63,160 nucleotides of DNA from positions 215,654 to 278,813 of the forward strand of contig NZ_JADEWR010000002.1 of the NCBI RefSeq assembly GCF_015207525.1, read 5' to 3'. The DNA is from Nodosilinea sp. LEGE 06152. GTDB taxonomy: Bacteria; Cyanobacteriota; Cyanobacteriia; Phormidesmidales; Phormidesmidaceae. Numbering within the stretch: position 1 is the stretch's first letter; the number at the start of each line of letters is the position of its first letter. Shown piece after piece: positions 26,529 through 35,398 of this stretch. Below the pieces are notes generated by a model that had not been told where the DNA came from, made no database searches, and saw nothing but the letters and a program-made list of their open reading frames with translations. The position numbers and the translations under genes are program-made.

Positions 26529-27038
26529 TTAGATTCCTAAATCTTTTAGTGCAAGCCGAATTTGCTCTAGCCGTCGCCGATTTACGCCCAGGTCAGATTC
26601 TCCTAACCGCGCGGCCGATCGCAGGTGAATGAGATGCTCTTCTGAGGGCAAATAAAACTCCAAATCATCGACAAACCCCAGCAGACGACTGGTTGATTTG
26701 GCGCGAATGTAGTCATCGGTTTGCGCCACAACCTCAGTTCGAGGCACGACCTTTAGCACCTTGAGCAGCAGGTCGCGAGCCGTGGCGCGATCGCCGGTAT
26801 AGTCAATGGGCGCGATCGCATGGGCTTCATCAGCACCCTGGCTTACCCAGCAGTTGGGAGTTTGCGGGCAGGGCGACAACTGGCCATTCTGGACGCCTAA
26901 TTCTGGCGTTTCGCCAGCAAACTGTAAGCCTGGCAATGCCCCTAACTCTGGAGCTACGGGGGTTGCAGCCGCAGCGGGCATGGCTACTGGCGTCAGCCAT
27001 AGGGCGATCGCGAGCAAGCCAGCAAAAATAGTAAACAT
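26529..27038 (-). CDS. DUF1499-domain protein
   Basis: This 169-residue protein has an N-terminal signal or anchor (FAGLLAIALWLTPVAMPAAAA). The mature part has the DUF1499 signature CPQTPNCWVSQGAD, the segment DYIRAKSTSRLLGFVDDLEF, and ends with GVNRRRLEQIRLALK. DUF1499 proteins are common in cyanobacteria and plastids; the function is unknown. The CPxTPNCV/W cysteines could form a disulfide or bind a ligand. Confidence 0.9.
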   Translation of the reverse strand: MFTIFAGLLAIALWLTPVAMPAAAATPVAPELGALPGLQFAGETPELGVQNGQLSPCPQTPNCWVSQGADEAHAIAPIDYTGDRATARDLLLKVLKVVPRTEVVAQTDDYIRAKSTSRLLGFVDDLEFYLPSEEHLIHLRSAARLGESDLGVNRRRLEQIRLALKDLGI

Positions 27039-27200
27039 AGGAGACCTAAACGCACGGTGAGCTGTTTCCTAGCCCATCTTACGGGACATGAACGAAACGA
27101 GTCATGCTTTGTCAGTGTCCTTAGAACTATGCTGGCTGAGCAGAATCATTACATGAAACATCTCTTGAAGGGAGAAAGCCAAAACCGACCCGAGGTATCC

Positions 27201-27229
27201 CCTTCGACTCCGCTCAGGGGGCGGTTACC
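27201..27229. repeat. Dispersed element CTTCGACTCCGCTCAGGG
   Basis: This short element recurs in inverse orientation at 36362-36382 and in the same orientation at 45446-45468, each time between genes. Copies at 27201 and 45446 also share CGGTTA just downstream. Confidence 0.55.
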
Positions 27230-27287
27230 ATGCTTTTTCCCTAACCCCCGCCCCTGGCTCCTTTGCGGAAAGAGCGGCTCGATGGCC

Positions 27288-27431
27288 CTACTGTTTCCAG
27301 GGCATCCAAAATAGGTTTACCACTGCAATTGAGATGCCCAAGATGGCACTAAACATCAAAACCAACTGCGGGGCCTGTAACAAAACAAGCCCAGTTGCCA
27401 GAATGACAAGAACGAACGAAATTCTATCCAT
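27288..27431 (-). CDS. Possible 47-aa membrane protein
   Basis: A short frame starts MDRISFVLVILATGLVL and ends FWMPWKQ. Two hydrophobic segments (about 5-18 and 23-42) would span the membrane as a hairpin. ATG 27431 lacks a clear ribosome binding site; an in-frame GTG lies two codons upstream. The amino-acid pattern and the clean W/K end favour a real small protein, but I recognise no family. It sits in an otherwise empty 600-base gap. Confidence 0.4.
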   Translation of the reverse strand: MDRISFVLVILATGLVLLQAPQLVLMFSAILGISIAVVNLFWMPWKQ

Positions 27432-27477
27432 GATCACAACATAATGTAGATTCTTCAGGAGAGGCATGGGTGATAAC

Positions 27478-27511
27478 CCCTACGGTTTTATTAGGACAAA
27501 CCTATAGGGGA
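27478..27511. repeat. Inverted repeat upstream of msrA
   Basis: CCCCTA-C-GGTTT pairs with AAACC-TA-TAGGGG in an almost continuous stem. It lies 129 bases before the msrA start. No T-run on the plus strand. Confidence 0.45.
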
Positions 27512-27639
27512 AAAACAGAAGTCGCAAGCAAGCGAGTTAAAGACCGTAATTGTGGGGGAGCTAAAGCTTCTTTGCTGCAGTTAAAGGTGGCAACTAAAGG
27601 TGGATTAGACGTGAACGTTCTTCTAAAGGTTCTAAACCG

Positions 27640-28095
27640 ATGACTGCTACTGTTGAACTCGCCACCTTTGGGGCCGGGTGTTTTTGGGGAGTAGAAGCCG
27701 CTTTTCGCAAGCTCGACGGCGTGGTCGATACTTCTGTGGGCTATATGGGCGGCCACTTCGAGCACCCCTGCTACTTGGATGTGCTGTCGCGCATTACTGG
27801 CCATGCCGAGGTCTGCCAGGTGCAGTTCAACCCCGCCGAAATTTCCTACGGAGCGCTGCTCGATACCTTTTGGCGCATCCACGACCCCACCAGCCTCAAC
27901 CGCCAGGGGGGCGATCGCGGTGAGCAATACCGCTCGGTAATTTTTTACCACACCGCAGAACAGGGCCAAGCGGCTCGCCTGGCCAAACATAAACTGCAAG
28001 ACTCAGGCCACTACCCTAAACCCATCGTCACCCAAATTGAACCCGCCAGCGCCTACTGGCTCGCCTCAGAAGAACACCAGCAGTACTTTGGCTAA
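27640..28095 (+). CDS. msrA: Peptide-methionine (S)-S-oxide reductase
   Basis: MsrA repairs oxidised methionine. The catalytic Cys14 is in FGAGCFWGVE. Other family blocks are TSVGYMGGHFEHPCY, HAEVCQVQFNP, FWRIHDPTSLNRQGGDRG and EQYRSVIFYH. At 151 residues it is shorter than E. coli MsrA and lacks C-terminal resolving cysteines, so a Cys at the YLDV or EVCQ position, or thioredoxin directly, may resolve the sulfenic acid. It ends 5 bases before the convergent gshB stop. Confidence 0.95.
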   Translation: MTATVELATFGAGCFWGVEAAFRKLDGVVDTSVGYMGGHFEHPCYLDVLSRITGHAEVCQVQFNPAEISYGALLDTFWRIHDPTSLNRQGGDRGEQYRSVIFYHTAEQGQAARLAKHKLQDSGHYPKPIVTQIEPASAYWLASEEHQQYFG

Positions 28096-28100
28096 TACAC

Positions 28101-29060
28101 TTACCCCTGCTCGACCCAGGCGATCACCTGGTCGCCCAGGCGCACGTCATTGAGGCGATCGATTTCGCGAATGCCGGTGGGGCTGGTGACATTGACCTCG
28201 GTGAGGTAGCCGCCGATCACGTCGATGCCCACAAAGTAGAGGCCGTCGCGAACGAGGGTGGGGGCCAATTGGCGGCAGATATCAAGTTCGCGATCGGTGA
28301 TGTCTGCCTTGGCTACCCGACCGCCCACCGCCATATTGCCGCGAAACTCGCTGCCGGTAGGAATGCGATTGACCGCGCCAATGGGCTCACCGTTGAGCAA
28401 AATAATTCGTTTATCGCCGTCTTTGGCAGCGGGTAGGTAGGTCTGCACCATCACCGGCTCTTTGCCCTGCTGGGTGCTGATTTCGACCATGGAGTTGAGG
28501 TTGCGATCGCCCGCCTGCAAAAACAAAATGCCCTCTCCAGCCTTGCCGCCAAGGGGCTTGAGTACCGCCGACCCCCACCGCTCCACAGTTTCGCGAATCA
28601 CCGCCTTGCTCTGGCTAACGATCGTTTCTGGAATGGCCTCGGTAAATTGCAGGGCATACATTTTTTCGTTAGCCGCCCGCAGCCCGCTAGGGGCGTTGAT
28701 TACCTTAGTTTTAGCCGGGTCTACGTAGTCGAGAATGTAGGTAGCGTAGAGGTAGGGCACCGTCACGGGTGGGTCAGTGCGCATAAACACTGCATCCATA
28801 TCTTCCAGCGGACGCTGTACCGCCTCACCCAGCTCAAACCAGGGAGTGGCAGCGGCCCAAAGCCCGTCGACAAGCTGCACGGGAGTCAGCTTTACCGGCT
28901 GCATCAGCGCCAGCGCTTTACCAGCCACCACGCTGAGAGCACTGGCCGCCATAATCCAGACGTCGTGGCCGCGCACCTGGGCCGCTTCCATCATGGCAAC
29001 GCTGGTATCGTGGCCGGGGTCGAGGCGGTGAATGGGGTCGATAATGAAGGCAACTTTCAC
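28101..29060 (-). CDS. gshB: Glutathione synthetase
   Basis: GshB joins gamma-glutamylcysteine and glycine using ATP. The 319 residues show the ATP-grasp fold: DAVFMRTDPPVTVPYLYATYI split over the substrate loop, VINAPSGLRAANEKMYAL, GSAVLKPLGGKAGEGILFLQ, and the C-terminal FVGIDVIGGYLTEVNVTSPTG. Length is normal. It is convergent with msrA, 5 bases apart, an arrangement that puts two redox-defence genes back to back. Confidence 0.96.
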   Translation of the reverse strand: MKVAFIIDPIHRLDPGHDTSVAMMEAAQVRGHDVWIMAASALSVVAGKALALMQPVKLTPVQLVDGLWAAATPWFELGEAVQRPLEDMDAVFMRTDPPVTVPYLYATYILDYVDPAKTKVINAPSGLRAANEKMYALQFTEAIPETIVSQSKAVIRETVERWGSAVLKPLGGKAGEGILFLQAGDRNLNSMVEISTQQGKEPVMVQTYLPAAKDGDKRIILLNGEPIGAVNRIPTGSEFRGNMAVGGRVAKADITDRELDICRQLAPTLVRDGLYFVGIDVIGGYLTEVNVTSPTGIREIDRLNDVRLGDQVIAWVEQG

Positions 29061-29135
29061 AGGGGATGCTCAATACTCCAAGTAGAGTTCTAGCATCCCA
29101 CGCACCAGTTAAGCATAGGAAATGGCTGATTGATG

Positions 29136-29750
29136 CTACTCGGCTCCCAGCGCAAGCAGCTCATCGACGGTCAAATCTAGAGTTGGAAAACCCGACGACT
29201 TGATCCGCTGCTGCCCCTGAAACGATCGCCCTCGGTAGCCATCCTGCGGTACCCGCGCCAGCACAGTGACCTCAGCGGCGGTGGGGTCTACAATCCAGTA
29301 TTCGGGAACGCAGCGCTGCTCATACTGCTGGCGCTTTTCGATGTAGTCGCGCCGATAGTTGTCGTCGCAGGGGCTGGGGTAAGCGCCAACGACCTCGACC
29401 ACCAGCAGCGGATTTGACATCTCAAGGGTAATGGCGGTGCGTTTGCCCTCTAGCTGATCGACCAATTCGGGGGTAAGCACCATCAGGTCAGGAAAGCAAT
29501 TTGAATGGGAAGTGTCGGGTAGGGTCTGCACCTGAAGGGTCAAGTCGTGGGTGCGAACCAAATCTCCATCGACCTCCTGTTTAAGCCGTTTGGCCAACCC
29601 CAGGGTAAGGGCGACGTTGTCGCTACTGTCATTGCGTTGGGGAAGCATCTCAGTGGGTACCTCGTGGGTCGGCTCCTGGCGCAGTTGGGCAGGGGTAGCC
29701 TGAGCAGAGTACTCAGCAGAGGTTAGAGGTTGGCTTTGACCTGAGAACAT
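29136..29750 (-). CDS. Uma2-family (DUF820) putative endonuclease
   Basis: This 204-residue protein belongs to the Uma2/DUF820 family, greatly expanded in cyanobacteria, with a restriction-endonuclease-like fold. The core shows FPDLMVLTPE, PLLVVEVVGAYPSPCDDNYRRD, YEQRCVPEYWIVDP and VTVLARVPQDGYRG. The acidic D and E/xK-type residues are in place (PDLMV, LVVEV). The real role of these proteins is unknown. It stands alone. Confidence 0.88.
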   Translation of the reverse strand: MFSGQSQPLTSAEYSAQATPAQLRQEPTHEVPTEMLPQRNDSSDNVALTLGLAKRLKQEVDGDLVRTHDLTLQVQTLPDTSHSNCFPDLMVLTPELVDQLEGKRTAITLEMSNPLLVVEVVGAYPSPCDDNYRRDYIEKRQQYEQRCVPEYWIVDPTAAEVTVLARVPQDGYRGRSFQGQQRIKSSGFPTLDLTVDELLALGAE

Positions 29751-29877
29751 GGCAGAGAGCCTGCTGAGCCTACCTCTAGCAGCCTAAACCTTAAAAAGTC
29801 TCAAGGGCTCTGTCGTGGGTATGGCTCTCGGCACACCCAGGGCTGGTTTTTGTTTTGTTGCAATGGCGGTACTTGCC

Positions 29878-30267
29878 CTACAGCACCGCAATGCATTCAA
29901 TCTCGACGGCGACATCTTTGGGTAGGCGCGATACCTCGACGCAGGCGCGGGCCGGAGCGTTATCGCCGCCGAAATACTTGGCATAGACCTCGTTGACGGT
30001 GCCAAAGTCATTCATGTCTTTGAGAAACACCGAGGTTTTGACCACATTGTCGAAACTGGCCCCCGCAGCGGTGAGAATGGCCTTCAAATTGGCGATCACT
30101 TGCTCAGTTTGAGCTACCACATCGCCTTCACCCACCAGCGCACCCGTGGCTGGATCGAGGGCAACCTGACCTGAGACAAAGAGCATTTGCCCGCTCACGG
30201 CCACGGCCTGGTTGTAGGGGCCAACGGGAGCGGGGGCGGTGGGGGTGTTGATGATGGTGCGCTGCAT
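29878..30267 (-). CDS. ridA: RidA-family enamine/imine deaminase
   Basis: RidA hydrolyses reactive enamines from PLP enzymes. From ATG 30267 it is 129 residues: PAPVGPYNQAVAVSGQMLFVSGQV, then IANLKAILTAAGASFDNVVK, PARACVEVSRLPKDVAVEIE. The catalytic Arg is in ARACVEV. ATG 30267 is preferred over a longer frame starting at 30357, because the extension is only the C-rich repeat translated. The leader carries the same 15-mer as alaS and no clear ribosome binding site. Confidence 0.95.
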   Translation of the reverse strand: MQRTIINTPTAPAPVGPYNQAVAVSGQMLFVSGQVALDPATGALVGEGDVVAQTEQVIANLKAILTAAGASFDNVVKTSVFLKDMNDFGTVNEVYAKYFGGDNAPARACVEVSRLPKDVAVEIECIAVL

Positions 30268-30285
30268 GGGGGTGGGAGGGTAGGT

Positions 30286-30300
30286 GGGTGGATGGGTAGG
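30286..30300 (-). repeat. CCTACCCATCCACCC 15-mer in the ridA leader
   Basis: Read on the minus (sense) strand, this 15-mer matches the alaS leader element exactly. It lies 18 bases before the ridA ATG and is embedded in a longer C-rich run (30268-30306). Confidence 0.85.
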
Positions 30301-30311
30301 TGGGTGAAGAA

Positions 30312-30349
30312 TGCAAAATTCAAAACGGGAATTGGCTGTGAATTTTGCA
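30312..30349. repeat. Hairpin TGCAAAATTCA / TGAATTTTGCA
   Basis: A perfect 11-bp stem with a 16-base loop between the Nudix gene and ridA. It lies 36 bases after the end of the Nudix gene on the opposite side and has TTTGCAC repeats beside it. Confidence 0.55.
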
Positions 30350-30384
30350 CTTTGCACTTTGAATTTCGAACTAATTAGCTGCCA

Positions 30385-30822
30385 TTAGCTGCCAAACTGG
30401 GGCCTGCGCCCGTAGAAGCGGTACTGCCAATAATCTCGCAAAATGCGATCGTGATCAAAGCAAAGATTTTTGGGCGTTTCCCAGGGGTTGATGATGGCGG
30501 CGGTTTTGGCGTCATCGCCCGCGACGGGGTCGGTGGTGGCGGTGGCTAAAAAGACCACGCTGAGGGTGTGCTTGCGGGGGTCGCGATCGGGGTCAGAGTA
30601 GACGGCAAACTGCTCAACTAGCTCGATGGTGAGACCGGTTTCTTCTTGGGCTTCGCGGCGGGCGGCGGTTTCGACGCTTTCGCCGTAGTCGACAAAGCCG
30701 CCGGGTAAGGCCCAGCCCAGGGGCTCGTGGTGGCGCTCGATGAGCACGATGGGGCGGTGGGGGTGGTGCAGTAGCTCAATAACTATATCGACGGTGGGAG
30801 CAGGGTTACGGTAGGCGGTCAT
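30385..30822 (-). CDS. Nudix hydrolase
   Basis: This 145-residue protein carries a complete Nudix box, [19 protein letters not shown] followed by EETGL, at about residues 41-64. Nudix enzymes hydrolyse nucleoside diphosphates linked to other groups. [11 protein letters not shown] with WALPGG resembles ADP-ribose pyrophosphatase or 8-oxo-dGTP hydrolase types; the substrate cannot be told. It is upstream of ridA on the same strand, separated by a 117-base spacer with a hairpin and C-rich repeats. Confidence 0.93.
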   Translation of the reverse strand: MTAYRNPAPTVDIVIELLHHPHRPIVLIERHHEPLGWALPGGFVDYGESVETAARREAQEETGLTIELVEQFAVYSDPDRDPRKHTLSVVFLATATTDPVAGDDAKTAAIINPWETPKNLCFDHDRILRDYWQYRFYGRRPQFGS

Positions 30823-30930
30823 GAAACAGTGACCTTATATAAAATTCGTTGAACCTAAAATAACTCTCTGGGTAGCCGTCTTGCCCTTGAAGGCCGTGTT
30901 AAAGTCAACTGGAATTTCACCGAGGGAGCT

Positions 30931-32439
30931 ATGCCCTTTCCCAGAGCCAGCGGCATTTTGCTGCACCCCACGTCGCTGCCCAGTCGGTTTGGTATTGGCG
31001 ACCTAGGCCCAGAAGCCTATCGTTTTATAGATTTTTTAGCGCATACTCGCCAGCAGCTCTGGCAGGTGTTGCCCCTGGGGCCGACGGGGCACGGCAACTC
31101 GCCTTACCTGTGCTATTCGGCGATGGCGGGCAACCCGCTGCTGATCAGCCTGGAGGTGCTGTGCGATCGCGGTCTGCTCTATCCCGATGAACTCCACGAG
31201 CTGGAGCACCTGCCCGCTGAGTGGGTGTCATTCGATGAGGTGATTCCAGCCAAAACGCGGCTGCTAGAGCGGGCTGCCAATCGGTTTAAGGAAGTCGCCT
31301 CCGACGAAGACCACGCGGCCATGGCTCAGTTCAGCGAAGAGTGCCATTTCTGGGTCGATGAGTTTGCGTTCTTTATGGCCCTGAAAGATGCCCACGGCGG
31401 CGCGGGCTGGACGGAGTGGCCCAGCGCCCTGGCGCGGCGCGAACCCGAAGCGATGGATCAATGGCGCGAAAAGCTGGCCAACGAAATTTTTTGCCACAGG
31501 TTTTTGCAGTTTGAGTTTTACCGCCAGTGGCAGTCGCTGCGGCAGTACGCTCGCGATCGCCAGATTCAGATCATCGGCGACATTCCTATCTATGTGGCCC
31601 ACGACAGTGTCGATGTATGGGCCTACCCCGACAACTTCATGCTCGACCAAGAAACGCTGGCTCCAGCGCTGATGGCTGGAGTGCCCCCCGACTACTTCAG
31701 CGAGACCGGGCAGCTCTGGGGCAACCCCACCTACAACTGGGACGTGCTGAAAGAACGAGAGTTTAACTGGTGGATTCAGCGCGTCAGCGCGCTGCTGGGC
31801 TATGTAGACATTATTCGGGTTGATCACTTCCGGGGCTTACAGGCCTACTGGGGCGTGCCCGCTGGCGAAGAGACCGCCATCAACGGCCAGTGGATTGAGG
31901 CCCCCGGTACGGAGCTGTTTGAAACTGTGCGCCAGAAGTTCGGCACCCTACCGGTCATGGCCGAGGACCTGGGCATGATTACCCCTGAGGTCGAGGCACT
32001 GCGGGACGAGTTCGAGTTTCCGGGCATGAAGATTCTGCACTTTGCCTTTGGCGGCGACAGCACCAACCCCTATCTGCCCTTTAACTACGTGCCCAACAGC
32101 GTGGTCTACACCGGCACCCACGACAACGACACCACTGTCGGCTGGTTTGAAAAAATGCCCGACCACGAGCGCGAGCGCCTGATCGAGTACATCGGCTGTC
32201 TCAGCCCTGAGGGCGTTCACTGGACCCTAATTCGCCTGGCGCTGATGTCGGTCTCTAACCAGGCGATCGTGCCCCTGCAGGACGTGCTGGGCTACGGCAG
32301 CGACTGCCGCATGAACACCCCCGGAAAGTCTGACGGCAACTGGGGCTGGCGCTACCGGGCTGAGGTGCTAACCGATGAGGTGCGCGATCGCCTGCGGTGG
32401 CTGACGGAGCTGTCCAATCGAGTTCCATTAGAAGGGTAG
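30931..32439 (+). CDS. malQ: 4-alpha-glucanotransferase (amylomaltase)
   Basis: MalQ transfers glucan chains and takes part in glycogen breakdown. The 502 residues include RASGILLHPTSLPSRFGIGD, LPLGPTGHGNSPYLCYSA, IIGDIPIYVAHDSVDVW, the nucleophile Asp region VDIIRVDHFRGLQAYW, the acid/base Glu in VMAEDLGMITPEV and VYTGTHDNDTTVGW. Length and order are those of GH77 DPE1-type enzymes. The stop codon lies inside the left arm of the downstream terminator. Confidence 0.98.
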   Translation: MPFPRASGILLHPTSLPSRFGIGDLGPEAYRFIDFLAHTRQQLWQVLPLGPTGHGNSPYLCYSAMAGNPLLISLEVLCDRGLLYPDELHELEHLPAEWVSFDEVIPAKTRLLERAANRFKEVASDEDHAAMAQFSEECHFWVDEFAFFMALKDAHGGAGWTEWPSALARREPEAMDQWREKLANEIFCHRFLQFEFYRQWQSLRQYARDRQIQIIGDIPIYVAHDSVDVWAYPDNFMLDQETLAPALMAGVPPDYFSETGQLWGNPTYNWDVLKEREFNWWIQRVSALLGYVDIIRVDHFRGLQAYWGVPAGEETAINGQWIEAPGTELFETVRQKFGTLPVMAEDLGMITPEVEALRDEFEFPGMKILHFAFGGDSTNPYLPFNYVPNSVVYTGTHDNDTTVGWFEKMPDHERERLIEYIGCLSPEGVHWTLIRLALMSVSNQAIVPLQDVLGYGSDCRMNTPGKSDGNWGWRYRAEVLTDEVRDRLRWLTELSNRVPLEG

Positions 32440-32483
32440 GGCAAATGAGGCCGTAATCTCGGCCTCGTCTGCCCTACCCTTTT
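32434..32483. terminator. Bidirectional terminator between malQ and CBS gene
   Basis: Outer arms GGGTAGGGCA (32434-32443) and TGCCCTACCC (32470-32479), inner arms GAGGCCG and CGGCCTC, then TTTT on the plus strand. It overlaps the malQ stop codon. Confidence 0.88.
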
Positions 32484-32488
32484 CCTTC

Positions 32489-32887
32489 CTAGTGGCTTAG
32501 GGTCAGCACCGGAATGCCCCGCATCAGAATATCAGTGACAGAAATCACCCCCAGCAACTCGCCATCCTGAACGACCGGGGCGCGCTGTACCCCAGTGTCG
32601 GATAGCACCTGAGAGGCTTCTTGAATGCTGAGGCCGGGAGTTAACGAAATGCAGGGCTGGCGCATAATATCTTGCACCAGCACCTTTTCGGGGTCGTGGC
32701 CGCGGGCGACAACGGTGTAGACAATATCGCGCTCGGTTACCATACCCAAGGGCATATCCTGGGCGCGGTGCTCGACTAGGAGCGATCGAATCTGCCGATG
32801 CTGCATCAGGTGTATGGCCTCGGCCACAGTGGCCCCGCTGGCAATAGTGGTGACGTGAGGGGTCATGATGTCGGCAACGGTCAGCAT
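32489..32887 (-). CDS. CBS-domain-pair protein
   Basis: This 132-residue protein consists almost only of two CBS motifs (about 7-60 and 72-128): VADIMTPHVTTIASGATVAEA and VQDIMRQPCISLTPGLSIQEA, each followed by a GMVTERDI or GVISVTDIL strand. CBS pairs bind adenine nucleotides and sense energy state. In cyanobacteria and plants, single CBS-pair proteins can regulate thioredoxin systems. The target here is not known. It is convergent with malQ. Confidence 0.92.
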   Translation of the reverse strand: MLTVADIMTPHVTTIASGATVAEAIHLMQHRQIRSLLVEHRAQDMPLGMVTERDIVYTVVARGHDPEKVLVQDIMRQPCISLTPGLSIQEASQVLSDTGVQRAPVVQDGELLGVISVTDILMRGIPVLTLSH

Positions 32888-33607
32888 AGGACTCTCCAGG
32901 AAACAGTAGATAGGGGTGAGAAAGTAAACCCTGCAACATTCTGCACGGGTAGCGCAGACGGCAGATAGGCCTTAATACAGGCAGAGAGTAAACGTTCAGC
33001 ACTTAGTCAGAACCTACCGATCGCGTGCCGTCCAAGGGCGGTCAACCAAGGATCACTACGGCGTCGCTTGGCGGCGTATCTTTGGCCCGGTCAACTAGAC
33101 GGTGAATCGGCGCATAAATTCTGCTCAGCCGGCATTGCTATGCTGACCTATTTGGTCAAATTGGCGAGCTATCTATAGGTTTATCTATGGGTTATAGATC
33201 AACCCAAGCAATGCCTGAGCCTGTATCAATCCTATTCATGGTGACCTCTGGGGCAGGGCACCCCCCTCATTTTTGTACCTTTTCTTTAGATTTGGCCCTC
33301 GGGCCAGCCAAGAGTATTACGGGCGATTCGTATCATCTGTAACAAATTTCATTCGGTTGAAATACACCGCAATACTCCCCTCTACTTTTCTCATCTAGGG
33401 AGATACAGAGTGAAACTTGGCCAGCTAGATACCGAGGAGATCTAGAACTCGGCAAGGGTATACCCCATACTGAATCCGCTTTGGCTAACCCCCGGTTGGG
33501 TTGGGCAAACGCCGTTTGCCCCTACGCAAGCCGCCTGTTGAGAACGGCGAATACTAGCCTGCCATGCCTGTCCTGCTACCGCTGCTTGTTTTCAAATTCG
33601 AGAGAAT
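32888..33607. other. Long intergenic stretch (720 bases)
   Basis: No convincing gene. It contains a degenerate GTAGGGGC-family palindrome (33503-33521). Near 33410-33450 a short frame (MKLGQLDTEEI) follows AGGGAGATACAGA, a possible ribosome binding site, but it is only 11 codons long and may be a relic or leader peptide. Confidence 0.4.
33503..33521. repeat. Degenerate GTAGGGGC-family palindrome
   Basis: GGGCAAACG, single C, CGTTTGCCC, then CCTAC on the right. The left outer arm has decayed. It is preceded by ACCCCCGGTTGG as at 24621. Confidence 0.65.
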
Positions 33608-34201
33608 TTACTGAGGCCCCTTACCAGAGCAGGAGGGCTGGGGGGGCCGTCGCCGTCGGGACAGCCGCTGCCGAAACACCTGCTGGTGCTTGAGGCGTCG
33701 GTGCAGGTAGGTTAGGGCACCACCCGCGATCGGCACCAGGGGCATAAGCGCCAGCCACAGAGCAGATGGAGGCGGTGCAGGCCGGGCTACCACCAGGGGA
33801 GTAAAGGCGAGGGTTTGAGCCCCGAGTGCCGGACTGGGCAGCGTCAAAATGCTCTGGCGCAGAGCGGCATTTAGGACGGGCCAGGTTTGGGCACCCATAG
33901 TGCCGTCGGCGGCAATGCCCTGCTGCTGCTGTAGCGATCGCACCGCTGCAGCCGTATCGGCCCCGTAGAGACCGTCGATTGGCCCCGAGTAAAGCCCTAG
34001 ATTTTTCAGCTCTCGCTGCAGCTGGCTAACTCGATCGCCGCGATCGCCTGGCCGCAGCAGGGGCCGGGGCGATGCGTCTTGCACCTGAGCCAGACTAGGC
34101 GCTGCACAGCCCAGCGGCACGTTGCCCCAGGCCATTACCCCAGCCAGGGAAAAAACCAGCAAGCCGCTCCGGCAAGCGGGCGTTGGCCATCGGGTGGTCA
34201 T
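33608..34201 (-). CDS. Exported peptidoglycan-binding protein
   Basis: This 197-residue protein has a signal peptide (SGLLVFSLAGVMAWGNVPLGCAAP), a PG_binding_1 domain (about 50-110: LRPGDRGDRVSQLQRELKNL and YGADTAAAVRSLQQQQGI), a Pro-rich link, a membrane segment (ALWLALMPLVPIAGGALTYL) and a basic tail (RRRRPPQ). The domain order suggests the PG-binding part is outside the cell membrane and the tail inside. It begins 4 bases after the AEC carrier gene and is probably co-transcribed with it. Confidence 0.85.
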   Translation of the reverse strand: MTTRWPTPACRSGLLVFSLAGVMAWGNVPLGCAAPSLAQVQDASPRPLLRPGDRGDRVSQLQRELKNLGLYSGPIDGLYGADTAAAVRSLQQQQGIAADGTMGAQTWPVLNAALRQSILTLPSPALGAQTLAFTPLVVARPAPPPSALWLALMPLVPIAGGALTYLHRRLKHQQVFRQRLSRRRRPPQPSCSGKGPQ

Positions 34202-34205
34202 GGTA

Positions 34206-35189
34206 TTACTCCCCAGAAAACGCCCACAGCCAGAGGGGCAAGGTCAACAGCAGACTGGCCGAACTCAGCCCTACACAGGTCACCGACAGATCGCGATCGA
34301 GGTCGTAGGCCTCGGCCAGCACTAGGTTTGAAAACGCGCACGGCATACCCGCCTGCAAAATCATCACCAGCCGGGGCGGGCCATCTACCCCCAGCAGAGT
34401 GAGGCCGATACCCACGGCCAGGGGCAGTACCAGCATCTTAATCGCCACCGCCACGGTTGCCAGGTGCAGGTGGTGCCATGAGCTAAGCTGCTGAATCCGC
34501 AGCCCCATCAGCACCAGCGACAGCATCACGATGGCCCAAGCAAATTGGTATAGCCCCTGGTCGAGCCAGGCGGGTAGGGCGATCGCTTTTAACCCCAGGC
34601 CCAGGCCAAAAGCCAGAATAATTGGATTTTGCCCCACGGCGCGTAGCCTGGTTAACCATTGCCGCTGCCGAAGCTGGGCCGATAGGTACCGTTGCCCGCC
34701 CATCTCGGAGGCCAAAATCGCCCCTAGCCCGTAGGAGCCGAGCAGGGTGCCCAGGGCGTCATAAAACAGAGCCCAGCCAAACACCCCCACCCCCAGCTGG
34801 GGCAGCAGCAGCACCACCGGGTAGCCGATATAGCCCGTATTGCCCAGCATAGCCGCCAGCGAAAAGCTGCCCTGGGTGGGCGGTGGCCACTGAGCCTGAG
34901 GCGTACGGCGAATCCACAGACGGCTACACAATAGCCCCAGCAAAATGGCGGCCCAGGCCACTACCGGAGCCAGGTACAGGTTGCCCGACAGGTCGGCCCG
35001 CCGCATAAACCCAACAATGCTGAGGGGAATGCCCAGCCAAAACAAAAACCGCCCCAGCCGCAGGGGCACCTGCTGATATAACCCCAGGGGGTTTGCCGAA
35101 TCGGGCGAATCGGCGGCAAAGCGCTGCAGCAAAGCCCCCAGGGCGATGCCAGCGCAAATGCCCGCTCCAATTGGCCCATACAGACGCAT
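34206..35189 (-). CDS. AEC-family auxin-efflux-carrier-like transporter
   Basis: This 327-residue membrane protein starts MRLYGPIGAGICAGIALG and has about ten hydrophobic segments in two groups of five, which is the AEC/PIN-like fold. LGNTGYIGYPVVLLLPQLG contains the unwound-helix proline crossover. Substrates of bacterial members include malate and other organic anions; none can be assigned here. An earlier in-frame ATG at 35225 is possible. The PG-binding gene follows 4 bases after the stop. Confidence 0.85.
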   Translation of the reverse strand: MRLYGPIGAGICAGIALGALLQRFAADSPDSANPLGLYQQVPLRLGRFLFWLGIPLSIVGFMRRADLSGNLYLAPVVAWAAILLGLLCSRLWIRRTPQAQWPPPTQGSFSLAAMLGNTGYIGYPVVLLLPQLGVGVFGWALFYDALGTLLGSYGLGAILASEMGGQRYLSAQLRQRQWLTRLRAVGQNPIILAFGLGLGLKAIALPAWLDQGLYQFAWAIVMLSLVLMGLRIQQLSSWHHLHLATVAVAIKMLVLPLAVGIGLTLLGVDGPPRLVMILQAGMPCAFSNLVLAEAYDLDRDLSVTCVGLSSASLLLTLPLWLWAFSGE

Positions 35190-35398
35190 CAATACCTCAA
35201 GCGATGGCACAATAGCGGCCCTCAATAACTCCGGTTACTCTGCTGCACGTACGTTGCCCTCGACCTCTGCACCCACCCTGTACCCACACTCTGCCCTGCG
35301 ATTGTGACAGGTGAGGCCGGAGTTTGGCGTCAGCCTGACTCAAGAGGTTGCGATCGCAGCGTTGCGGGCCATAATGGGTAGAGCTTTGCCGGAAGCGA

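Noticed and set aside
33414..33450. Leader peptide or gene start MKLGQLDTEEI
   Set aside because: Only 11 codons; no following gene in the same direction to regulate.
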